From contig NZ_JTKH01000006.1 in the NCBI RefSeq assembly GCF_000827885.1, positions 806,001 through 870,000 on the forward strand: a DNA stretch of 64,000 bases, written 5' to 3'. Numbering within the stretch: position 1 is the first letter of the stretch; each line of letters opens with the position of its first letter. This document shows, in pieces, positions 1-8,050 of this stretch. The stretch comes from Vibrio renipiscarius. GTDB lineage: Bacteria > Pseudomonadota > Gammaproteobacteria > Enterobacterales > Vibrionaceae. The notes beneath the pieces were generated by a model. It was not told the DNA's origin. It ran no database searches and saw nothing but the letters and a program-made list of their open reading frames with translations. Position numbers and translations under genes: made by a program.

Positions 1-1368
1 TGCATGACGCGCCTGCGTTTGACGTTGAATCGTACTGAAACGGTTGACCAAGCAAAACTTAAAACAATCCCCGGCGTATTGGGATTGGTGGAATCAGACC
101 AGCAGTTTCAAATCATTTTAGGCCCAGGTAAGGCGCAGCAAGCCGCTGAAATGATGAATGAGATACTTGCAGATACGCCAGCAGGTCAGGCTGAGCCAAT
201 AAAAAATGATGACTTGAATACGATTGCGAAACAACAAAAGTCGCAAATGAAAAGTAAGCAAACCAGTGGGATTCAGCGCTTTTTAAGCAAATTTGCGACG
301 ATATTTACGCCGCTAATCCCAGGTTTTATCGCTGCTGGTTTGTTGTTGGGCTTTGCAACATTGATTGAACAAACCATGATTGTCGGTCAAGATCCGAGTC
401 AATTTGTTATCAGCCTTGTTTCTTACATGAAAGTATTTGGCAAGGGTCTATTCGCTTTCCTAAGTATCTTGATTGGCTATAACGCCCAACAAGCGTTTGG
501 TGGTTCGGGTGTGAATGGCGCGATTTTAGCGTCGCTATTTGTGCTGGGTTATAACCCTGATGCGACATCGGGCATTTACTCTGGAATGAGTGATTTCTTT
601 GGCTTTGCCATTGACCCACGCGGCAATATCATCGGTGTCTTACTCGCGGCGATATTAGGTGCCCACGTAGAGCGTTGGGTTCGCAAATTCATGCCTGATG
701 ACTTGGATATGATCCTAACCTCAGTCGTTACACTACTGATCATGGGTGCGGTGACGTTTATTGTTATTATGCCTGTTGGCGGAATGCTATTTAAAGGCAT
801 GTCTTGGTTGTTCTTAAACTTGAATGACAATCCGTTTGGGGCCGCGGTGCTGGCGGGTTTATTCCTTATTTCTGTCGTGTTTGGTATTCACCAAGGTTTT
901 GTACCGGTTTACTTTGCTTTGATGGAAGTGCAGGGCTTCAACTCTTTGTTCCCAATCCTAGCGATGGCGGGTGCAGGTCAAGTCGGGGCATCATTGGCGC
1001 TATATTGGAAAGCGAAAAAAGAATCGACGCTGCGCACGCAAATTCGTGGTGCGATTATTCCGGGTATCTTGGGTATCGGTGAACCTCTTATTTATGGTGT
1101 GACCTTGCCGCGTGTTAAACCGTTCGTGACCGCGTGTATTGGTGGTGCTGCGGGTGGTTTCTTTATTGGTCTTGTGTCTTATCTTGGTTTGCCTGTCGGG
1201 TTGAATACTGTCTTTGGCCCGTCGGGTATTGTGGCAATTCCTCTAATGACATCGAATGAAGGCATTTTTGCGGGTATGGCCATTTTTGTCATCGGCTTAC
1301 TGATTGCTTATGCAGTTGGCTTTATTGCAACCTTGTTTTTTGGTAGTAAGGACATCGATCTGTCTTAA
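1..1368 (+). CDS. murP: PTS EIIBC sugar permease, probably MurP (5' truncated)
   Basis: This is a phosphotransferase permease of the glucose/sucrose superfamily with EIIB followed by EIIC. The left window edge cuts it. Bases 1-3 are TGC in frame just before MTRLRLTL, so the first visible codon is the EIIB active-site cysteine that receives phosphate from EIIA. The remaining EIIB runs to about residue 60, then a polar linker, then a hydrophobic EIIC of about ten membrane segments carrying the conserved [10 protein letters not shown] sugar-site loop. It imports and phosphorylates a sugar at the inner membrane. The overall match is to the N-acetylmuramate permease MurP, but sucrose or trehalose EIIBC are close relatives, so the substrate is inference. 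The true start lies outside the window. A strong terminator follows. Confidence 0.8.
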   Translation, partial: CMTRLRLTLNRTETVDQAKLKTIPGVLGLVESDQQFQIILGPGKAQQAAEMMNEILADTPAGQAEPIKNDDLNTIAKQQKSQMKSKQTSGIQRFLSKFATIFTPLIPGFIAAGLLLGFATLIEQTMIVGQDPSQFVISLVSYMKVFGKGLFAFLSILIGYNAQQAFGGSGVNGAILASLFVLGYNPDATSGIYSGMSDFFGFAIDPRGNIIGVLLAAILGAHVERWVRKFMPDDLDMILTSVVTLLIMGAVTFIVIMPVGGMLFKGMSWLFLNLNDNPFGAAVLAGLFLISVVFGIHQGFVPVYFALMEVQGFNSLFPILAMAGAGQVGASLALYWKAKKESTLRTQIRGAIIPGILGIGEPLIYGVTLPRVKPFVTACIGGAAGGFFIGLVSYLGLPVGLNTVFGPSGIVAIPLMTSNEGIFAGMAIFVIGLLIAYAVGFIATLFFGSKDIDLS

Positions 1369-1418
1369 TCTGTCAAATGTTTATGCAAAACAAATAGATA
1401 GTTAAAATGCGTCACACT

Positions 1419-1452
1419 AACCACTGCATTCTCGTTGTGCAGTGGTTTTTTT
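1419..1452 (+). terminator. Rho-independent terminator after the PTS gene
   Basis: The arms AACCACTGCA and TGCAGTGGTT enclose a 9-nt loop and are followed by a run of T. It ends the murP-like transcript about 50 bases after the stop codon. Confidence 0.85.
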
Positions 1453-1665
1453 TGTCTTTGTGAACTGCTCATGTTTGCGACAAACGACACGGCTTTTGTA
1501 TGGGTATTTCAACTGCGCTCTAGACAGGCCTGCAGGGGCAGAATAAAATTTTGCAAAATGCCATGCTCATTGCAGTGGCGAGTGTGATCCAATAGATAAT
1601 TCTAAATCCTCATGCCGCGAGTCGTGGGGGGATAAGTCGATAAAGACGTAGGAGTAGTAGTCATA

Positions 1666-4600
1666 GTGTCGATCAAAATAAAAGCAGTATGGGCAAAGTT
1701 TCGTTCTTTGCCATGGGTTGTTCGTTGGAGTACGTACACGATAAGTGTTTACCTATGTTATGCCGCTTTATTTGGTTTGCTCGTCCCGTATATTGCAAAA
1801 CAGCAAATACCTGAACAACTCTCTAAATTGGTAGAACGTCCGGTGACGTTAACGGATATGACTATCAACCCATTTACATTGCAGATCGACATTAAAGGTT
1901 TTGCGATTCTGGAAAACGACCAAACGCCGTTTATCAAATTTGATCATGCCAGTAGCCAAGTCAATCTTTGGCAGTCGTTATTTAATGGCGCCGTGTCGAT
2001 TGAGTATGTCTCTCTGGATAAACCTTATATCAATGTTGAACGTCTCGATAATCAAAATGCGCTGTTGTTTAATTTCAGCGATATGCTCGTGGCGATGACG
2101 CGGAACACTGAGCATAACAATACCGTGACGGACACTGCGACGGATTTAGCGCAATCAGAAGATCAGATTGCGGACGAAGCGGTTGATCGCCACGCGCCGT
2201 TGTTCCCATTACAGATCAAGCAAACCACATTAAACGGTGGTGATGTGCGTTTCGTGGATGGCGTAACGGGGACGCAACTTCATTATCCTAATATCGATGT
2301 CACTCTCGGTGAGTTCGCAACGCAAGGTTTGTTGAGCGATTCGGCACAAATCAACCAATATAAACTACGGATTACGGATGCTGACTCCGCCACATTAGCA
2401 CTCAATGGCCAAGTCCAATTAAAGCCACTCAAGGTGGTTGGTGATGTGGCGATAAATCACATTCAATTGCCGCGTTTGTGGGGTTTTATTGAAAAAGATC
2501 TCACGGCGAAATTGACCTCAGGTACAGTGAGTTTTTCATCTCAGTATCAAATCGCTCAAACCATTGGCGAAACGCAAGCAAGCGATGCGATCAGTATTTC
2601 GACCAGCAAGGGGATGTTTGCTCTCAATCAGATCAATGTTAACGCGAGTGATAAGTCGATTGTGGCATTGAGCCACTTCGCGGTGAATGACATTGCGACG
2701 GACGTTGACGCGAAAACAGTCAATATTGGCTCACTAACATCCCAAGGCCTGAGTGTGGTCGCGAATATAGATCGCAAGGGCGTTGATCTTGTGTCGCTAT
2801 TGACACCACATTCCTCTGCGCAGCTAAGCGATGAATCAAGCGAGGAATCAAACGTCAACGCTAAGGAGAGGGCAGAAACACAACCCTCGGCAGCGCCTCA
2901 AAGTAATGAAGCAACGAACTCTGCTTGGTTAGTGACGTTGAATGGTGTCGAAATCAAAGACTATCAGTTTGAGGTGACCGAAGAGGTCGCAACCAACAAA
3001 GCCAACCAATGGGTATTTTCACCGATTAATTTAACCACGGGTCAAATCGTGAGTGATTTATCTCAGCCGATCGACTTTGACTTATTCATGTCGGTTAATG
3101 GCCAAGGTGATATATCCTTTAAAGGTCAAGCGGATGCCAAACAACAAGCAATATTGGCTGACATTGACGTTAAATCATTGAAGCTGGTCCAGTTCCAACC
3201 TTATTTGTCGACTGCGATCAATGCCACTTTGACCAGCGGTGAAGTGAATGCTCAAACTCAGTTAAATGCCAACGCTGGCGGTCAAGTTACGGTGAATGGT
3301 AGCGTGCAACTGAACCACCTTTCTGTTCGTGACAACAAACTGAAAAAGCCTTTTGTAAAGTGGCGTTCGTTAGCGTTGAATCAGTTCAAATTTGACCTGC
3401 AAGCGGCGACATTGCTAGTGGATAGCTTAAACATTAGCGAACCTTATGCGCGAGTCGTCATCAATCAAGATCGTAGCACCAATATTGGTGACTTGATGGT
3501 GACTCAATCGACATCTCAGCCCCAAATTTCTGAGGCAAGTGGTTCTGAGGTAAGTAGTTCTGAACTAAGTGCTTCTGAGATAGAGAGTTCTGAGAGATCC
3601 GAGCTAGCGACCGTCAACGATGCGAAAGTGGCGAGCCAGTCACGTTCGGATAACACAAAGAGTGATCAACGCGCCAAACCATTTGCACTGAGCGTGCGGA
3701 GTATTACGTTCAATAATGGCTCAGCATTCTTTGCGGATAATTCGTTAACGCCTAACTTCTCATCGGGCATTGAGCAGCTCAAAGGCACGATCAGTCATGT
3801 ATCGAGTATCCCAGGTACGAAGGCGAGTGTGGATATCAGCGGTAACATTGATAAATACGCTCCAGTTCGAGTGAAAGGGGACATTAATCCCTTATTAGAA
3901 CAGCCGTATTTAGATCTAGACGTCATTTTTAAAAGTGTTGAACTCACCACCGTAAACCCATACTCGGGCACCTATGCCGGCCATTATATCGATCGCGGCC
4001 AGCTAACACTGATGCTGAATTATCAACTTGAGAACAACCAGCTGAAAGGTTCAAACCACGTTGTGATCGATCAATTGAAACTCGGTCAAGCCAGTGACAG
4101 TGATCTTGCGACCTCTCTGCCAATCAAGTTGGCCATCGCACTATTGCAAGACAGCGATGGGGTGATTGACCTTGGTATGGAAGTGTCGGGTGATGTGAAT
4201 GATCCAGAGTTCAGTCTTGGTGCAATCATTTGGAATACCATCTCTAATATCATTACCAAAGCGGTAACAGCGCCGTTCTCATTTCTTTCCGATTTGGCCG
4301 GTTCCGACGAAGAGTTGAATATCATTGCGTTCGACTACGGGCAGAATACTTTAACGCTTGAAGAGCAAGAGAAGCTAGACACACTTGGTAAGGCATTGGA
4401 AACACGTCCAAAACTGACGTTAACGGTGGATGGTGCCGTTGATGCGGCGCCAGATACAAAGGCGTTAGAGTTGGGGCAATTCCAGCAATTATTGGCGGAT
4501 TACGCTCAAATAACGGTGGCTGAACTTCCCGCTGACCTCAGCGCAAGCACATTACCGGTTAGCGGGGTGCTATCGAATGCGATGAAAGCCCTATATCTTG

Positions 4601-4908
4601 CGGAATATGGTGAAGAAGCGATCACCGTTCGAGAGCAGATTGAAAATGAAGCCGTTAGCCAAGAAGTGACACTGACGAAAGAGGATCTTGAGCATCGTTG
4701 GCATATCGCTTTGTATAACTTAGTGTTGAATAAGCAGAAGCTAGAAGATGGAAGCTTAGGTCGTCTCGCTCAGCAACGGGCTCAAGCGGTGAAAGCGTAT
4801 TTGGTGGATGTGGTGAACGTTGATGCCTCGCGCGTGTTTTTACTCGACAGCCGTTTCGATATCGACAAAGACAAGAGCAGTGTTTCGCTGACATTAGAGG
4901 CTGACTAA
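1666..4908 (+). CDS. DUF748 / AsmA-like envelope protein
   Basis: A 1080-residue protein with one N-terminal membrane segment (about residues 18-42), followed by a long periplasmic region of beta-rich repeats typical of DUF748 and AsmA-like proteins. Members of the wider family are thought to bridge the envelope and affect outer-membrane lipid transport; a specific role here is inference. Around residues 618-650 a low-complexity Ser-Glu linker is built from degenerate SE-containing repeats. The C-terminus (from about residue 1035) resembles an OmpA-like fold. The start is GTG at 1666, with AGGAG about 12 bases upstream. It appears to be a single-gene unit, closed by a terminator and convergent with the LysR gene. 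Confidence 0.8.
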   Translation: MSIKIKAVWAKFRSLPWVVRWSTYTISVYLCYAALFGLLVPYIAKQQIPEQLSKLVERPVTLTDMTINPFTLQIDIKGFAILENDQTPFIKFDHASSQVNLWQSLFNGAVSIEYVSLDKPYINVERLDNQNALLFNFSDMLVAMTRNTEHNNTVTDTATDLAQSEDQIADEAVDRHAPLFPLQIKQTTLNGGDVRFVDGVTGTQLHYPNIDVTLGEFATQGLLSDSAQINQYKLRITDADSATLALNGQVQLKPLKVVGDVAINHIQLPRLWGFIEKDLTAKLTSGTVSFSSQYQIAQTIGETQASDAISISTSKGMFALNQINVNASDKSIVALSHFAVNDIATDVDAKTVNIGSLTSQGLSVVANIDRKGVDLVSLLTPHSSAQLSDESSEESNVNAKERAETQPSAAPQSNEATNSAWLVTLNGVEIKDYQFEVTEEVATNKANQWVFSPINLTTGQIVSDLSQPIDFDLFMSVNGQGDISFKGQADAKQQAILADIDVKSLKLVQFQPYLSTAINATLTSGEVNAQTQLNANAGGQVTVNGSVQLNHLSVRDNKLKKPFVKWRSLALNQFKFDLQAATLLVDSLNISEPYARVVINQDRSTNIGDLMVTQSTSQPQISEASGSEVSSSELSASEIESSERSELATVNDAKVASQSRSDNTKSDQRAKPFALSVRSITFNNGSAFFADNSLTPNFSSGIEQLKGTISHVSSIPGTKASVDISGNIDKYAPVRVKGDINPLLEQPYLDLDVIFKSVELTTVNPYSGTYAGHYIDRGQLTLMLNYQLENNQLKGSNHVVIDQLKLGQASDSDLATSLPIKLAIALLQDSDGVIDLGMEVSGDVNDPEFSLGAIIWNTISNIITKAVTAPFSFLSDLAGSDEELNIIAFDYGQNTLTLEEQEKLDTLGKALETRPKLTLTVDGAVDAAPDTKALELGQFQQLLADYAQITVAELPADLSASTLPVSGVLSNAMKALYLAEYGEEAITVREQIENEAVSQEVTLTKEDLEHRWHIALYNLVLNKQKLEDGSLGRLAQQRAQAVKAYLVDVVNVDASRVFLLDSRFDIDKDKSSVSLTLEAD

Positions 4909-4948
4909 CCGGATTCATGCCACGAGGCAGTTAGCTAGAAGACATCGC

Positions 4949-4988
4949 AGAGGCCATTTTTGACTAGCGTCAGAGATGGCCTCTTTTT
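4949..4988 (+). terminator. Terminator after the DUF748 gene
   Basis: The arms AGAGGCCAT and ATGGCCTCT with an 18-nt loop are followed by T's. It lies between convergent genes and suits plus-strand transcripts. Confidence 0.75.
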
Positions 4989-5047
4989 CGACCGACAACG
5001 CTCTTGATTTAGCCGCACCACATCAACATAGACAGCACATCCGTTCT

Positions 5048-6001
5048 CTACTTATTTCTACCGTATAAATGCTCAAAATTGGGGATGTTACGCTCCCAAA
5101 CAGGGATATCTTCACCGATGATCGACTTCAGAGCATCAATAAAAAGCTTGGTCTTTATCGGCGCGTCTCGGTGTGGGTAGACCGCATAAAATGAACCAAA
5201 ATCTTCGATGTTTAGATGGGTCATGATGGGGATCAGTTGGCCATCATTAATTTCATTTTCAATCATCTGAGCCGTCACCACCGCCAGCGTGTTCCCCGCT
5301 AAGGTGCTTTTCACCATCATCTCCACATCATTGACCTTATAAGCGGCATTGAGTTGGAAATGTCGTTCACGGCCATCGTCATCTAGGTAAGAAAACTTAT
5401 CGATAAATAACCCCGGTGCGGAATACACGGTTGCAGGGAGTGATTCTAATTTTTCAATGGTTTCAATCGCACCAAACTGTTGAATGAAATCCGGTGATGC
5501 CACGATCAGTAATCGGCTACGCGCTATTTTACGAGACACTAAACTGGAGTTTTTGGGCTTACCAATACGAAACCCAATATCGAAGCCCTCTTTAACGATA
5601 TCGACGACCTTATCTTCTAGCCGCAGTTCACACTGCACATCGGGATACTGTTTTTGGAAAACGGAGATCGCGTCTTGTACGTATTGTCTGCCAAACATGG
5701 TGGAACTGGTAATGCGCAATATACCTCGAGGTTCAGAGTGATAATTTTGCGCCAAGCGGTGTGTGTTGTTAAGCAGTTCCCGCAACTGCTTGGCTTGATT
5801 CACCATTTCATTGCCAGCAGCGGTTAGTGACAATGACCGAGTCGTGCGGTTGAGCAGTCGAACACCTAATTCATCCTCTAAACGACTTATTTGTTTTGAT
5901 ATGACAGAACGGTCAACATTTTTTTGATCAGCTACATTAGTAAAGGAACCTTGTTCAATTACATCAAGTAGTAGTAATAAGCGATGAGCGAAATCCAACA
6001 C
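5048..6001 (-). CDS. LysR-family transcriptional regulator
   Basis: A 317-residue LysR regulator. The N-terminal winged helix-turn-helix (residues 1-60) shows the family pattern FTNVADQKNVDRSVISKQIS followed by LEDELGVRLLNRTTRSLSLT. The effector-binding domain follows from about residue 90, with the usual length of 300-320. It belongs to the subgroup with the TTRSLSLT signature (CrgA/DsdC-like in general architecture), for which the ligand cannot be predicted. It is divergent from the crotonase gene with 181 bases between, the usual arrangement for a LysR protein and its target, so control of that gene is a reasonable inference. Confidence 0.9.
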   Translation of the reverse strand: MLDFAHRLLLLLDVIEQGSFTNVADQKNVDRSVISKQISRLEDELGVRLLNRTTRSLSLTAAGNEMVNQAKQLRELLNNTHRLAQNYHSEPRGILRITSSTMFGRQYVQDAISVFQKQYPDVQCELRLEDKVVDIVKEGFDIGFRIGKPKNSSLVSRKIARSRLLIVASPDFIQQFGAIETIEKLESLPATVYSAPGLFIDKFSYLDDDGRERHFQLNAAYKVNDVEMMVKSTLAGNTLAVVTAQMIENEINDGQLIPIMTHLNIEDFGSFYAVYPHRDAPIKTKLFIDALKSIIGEDIPVWERNIPNFEHLYGRNK

Positions 6002-6182
6002 AGTCTCCGAGAGTAAAAAGTCATTGGTGCGATATTAGCACCAATATTGTGCTCTTGTGCGTGTTTTTCTCGTCAAGTATGCAGGTTATAGTCGCTGCAC
6101 TTAGAGAGACTTGGCAAGCGATAAAGCCAGATAGACGCTTCTCAATACAGAGCGTTAGTGACTTATTTTAGAGGAAAGAATA

Positions 6183-6995
6183 ATGAAAAAATTAGCTATC
6201 ATCAACAATGATGGTATCGCGACCGTTACGATCAGCAATCCACCAGCAAACGTATTAACGATTGATCTTATTAATGAAATTAATGAGTTTGTTCTTTCTT
6301 TGAAAGACGACCGTGAGACAAAGGTCGTTGTATTTAAATCATTAAACAGTTCTTTCTTTTTGGCTCACCTTGATTTGAATGTGATTAATGGAACACAAGG
6401 TGGACAAGCCGCTTCGATTGAATTTAACCACATGGTCGAAAACATCAAGGCGATGAAACAGGTCTCTGTTGCTGTGATTGATGGTGCAGCGCGTGGGGGC
6501 GGTAATGAGTTTGTTATGGCTTGTGATCTGGCTTATGGAACAGAGAATGCGGCGTTTGCTCAACCTGAGATCCACGTAAATATTCCAACGGGCGGGCAAG
6601 GTGCGGTGCAATTTGCAAGACGAATGGGCAAAAACAAAGCTTTGCAAGCCCTGCTACTAGGCAATGATTTTACGGCTCAAGAAGCAGAGGCGTTAAACAT
6701 CATTACTAAATTTGTCCATAGCTCGGAAATGGATGCGTTTCTAGGCGCGACACTTGGTGTCATTAGCAGCTTAGAGATCCGTGACATTGTGATGTACAAA
6801 GAAATCATCGCCGCGTCAATTATTGATGAAGAGGCGGGTGCTGAACTTGAGCTTCGCTATTTCCTAGAGCGCGCGAAAGAGCAAAAAACAGCGGCGATCA
6901 TTGCAGCGTTCTTAAAACATGGCGGCCAAACAGAGCGTGAAGCGAAAGATATGCCAGGCATATTTGCAGACACAGCGGCTGAATTGTCGAAATAA
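6183..6995 (+). CDS. Enoyl-CoA hydratase/isomerase (crotonase) family protein
   Basis: A 270-residue crotonase-fold protein, typical length for the family. Both catalytic glutamates expected of a hydratase are visible: in GGGNEFVMACD and in FAQPEI. The oxyanion-hole region around residues 60-70 (HLDLNVING) diverges from the usual A-G-A-D/K-x pattern, so the substrate and reaction are uncertain. No thiolase or acyl-CoA dehydrogenase gene is nearby, which argues against a classical beta-oxidation operon. The ATG follows an AGAGGAAAG ribosome site. It is divergent from a LysR gene that probably controls it, and a perfect 8-bp hairpin with a T run closes the transcript. Confidence 0.85.
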   Translation: MKKLAIINNDGIATVTISNPPANVLTIDLINEINEFVLSLKDDRETKVVVFKSLNSSFFLAHLDLNVINGTQGGQAASIEFNHMVENIKAMKQVSVAVIDGAARGGGNEFVMACDLAYGTENAAFAQPEIHVNIPTGGQGAVQFARRMGKNKALQALLLGNDFTAQEAEALNIITKFVHSSEMDAFLGATLGVISSLEIRDIVMYKEIIAASIIDEEAGAELELRYFLERAKEQKTAAIIAAFLKHGGQTEREAKDMPGIFADTAAELSK

Positions 6996-7018
6996 ATACG
7001 AAATAGATGAATGAAAGG

Positions 7019-7044
7019 GCCGCCATCATCATGGCGGCTTTTTT
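7019..7044 (+). terminator. Terminator after the crotonase gene
   Basis: GCCGCCAT and ATGGCGGC around a CATC loop, then six T's. It separates the crotonase gene from the radical SAM gene. Confidence 0.85.
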
Positions 7045-7077
7045 GTTGATGCGAGTTGATGTTACGTGAGGTAATAC

Positions 7078-7959
7078 ATGAGATACGAAGGTGATATATA
7101 TCGTCCACCGCCAGAGGCTGATGCGTATATTTTGCAATGTACGATTGGGTGTTCTTATAACAAGTGCACTTACTGTTCAATGTATAAAAATGTCCGCTAT
7201 CGAGCTCGATCATTAGAAGATCTAAAAGAAGATATCGCCATGGCGAAAGCCGCGTTTGGACAAAACGTTGAAAAAGTATTTCTAAGCGATGGTGATGCGA
7301 TATCTCTCCCAACGGAGATGTTGCTAGAGATACTCGCGGAGCTCTATCGTGCTTTCCCAAAATTAACCCATGTCAGCACTTATGCCGGCCCACAAAGCAC
7401 GCTCGATAAATCACTCGAAGAGTTTAAGCAACTTAGAGCTGCAGGATTAACCATGACTTATCTTGGCGTCGAGTCAGGATCTGATGAGGTACTCAAAGCG
7501 GTTCGCAAGGGGGTTAGCGCCCAAGAGATGCTGAGCGCGGGGAAAAATATCGTTGAATCAGGAATCAAACTGGTGGCAATGGTGATGATTGGTTTGGGTG
7601 GCAGCGGTGATATGTCACGTAAGCATGCACAAGATACCGCCGAATTGATCAATCAGATGAATCCGTATTTGTTGGGGGTTTTAACCACTGTGCCAATGGA
7701 AGGCACGGCGCTGTTCAGACAAGTCACCAAGCGTGAATTTACACTTCTCAATCCCTATGAGGTATTACAAGAGATAAAAGTGTTGTTGGAAAACTTGCGA
7801 TCAGAAAACCTCCTAATAGACAGTACGCATGGTTCCAATTTGTTGGCGATGAAAGGGACATTAGAGAGCGTAAAAACAGACGTATTAGAACAAATTTCGG
7901 ATATTTTACGCGAGCAAGACAGCAATCTAATTGGTAAAGCATACCTTGGTCGCTTTTGA
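7078..7959 (+). CDS. Radical SAM protein with C-x4-C-x2-C cluster motif
   Basis: A 293-residue radical SAM enzyme. The cluster region has four cysteines, C21, C25, C30 and C33, in the block CTIGCSYNKCTYC. The spacing C25-x4-C30-x2-C33 differs from the standard C-x3-C-x2-C and is typical of a poorly characterised subgroup with a GCSxNKCTxC signature. The SAM-binding region follows (LSDGDA near residue 65, and YLGVESGSDEVL near residue 126). There is no accessory SPASM or B12 domain. The reaction is not predictable from sequence. The start is ATG with GAGG upstream. Position between two hairpins suggests a monocistronic gene. Confidence 0.85.
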   Translation: MRYEGDIYRPPPEADAYILQCTIGCSYNKCTYCSMYKNVRYRARSLEDLKEDIAMAKAAFGQNVEKVFLSDGDAISLPTEMLLEILAELYRAFPKLTHVSTYAGPQSTLDKSLEEFKQLRAAGLTMTYLGVESGSDEVLKAVRKGVSAQEMLSAGKNIVESGIKLVAMVMIGLGGSGDMSRKHAQDTAELINQMNPYLLGVLTTVPMEGTALFRQVTKREFTLLNPYEVLQEIKVLLENLRSENLLIDSTHGSNLLAMKGTLESVKTDVLEQISDILREQDSNLIGKAYLGRF

Positions 7960-7997
7960 GTTGTACGACTCGGTAAAATCGGAAGCACGATGTCACT

Positions 7998-8030
7998 CAT
8001 AACGCGTGAGCTTTTGTCTCACGCGTTATG
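7998..8030. terminator. Perfect 13-bp inverted repeat between convergent genes
   Basis: CATAACGCGTGAG and its exact complement flank a 7-nt loop. It sits between the convergent radical SAM and phosphatase genes. No T run follows on either strand, so termination is likely but not certain. Confidence 0.5.
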
Positions 8031-8050
8031 ATAACCGTTAGGTGAGCAGT

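Noticed and set aside
7998..8030. Inverted repeat considered as an insertion-sequence end or attachment site
   Set aside because: The arms are 7 bases apart between convergent genes, there is no transposase and no target duplication; a terminator-type hairpin explains it.
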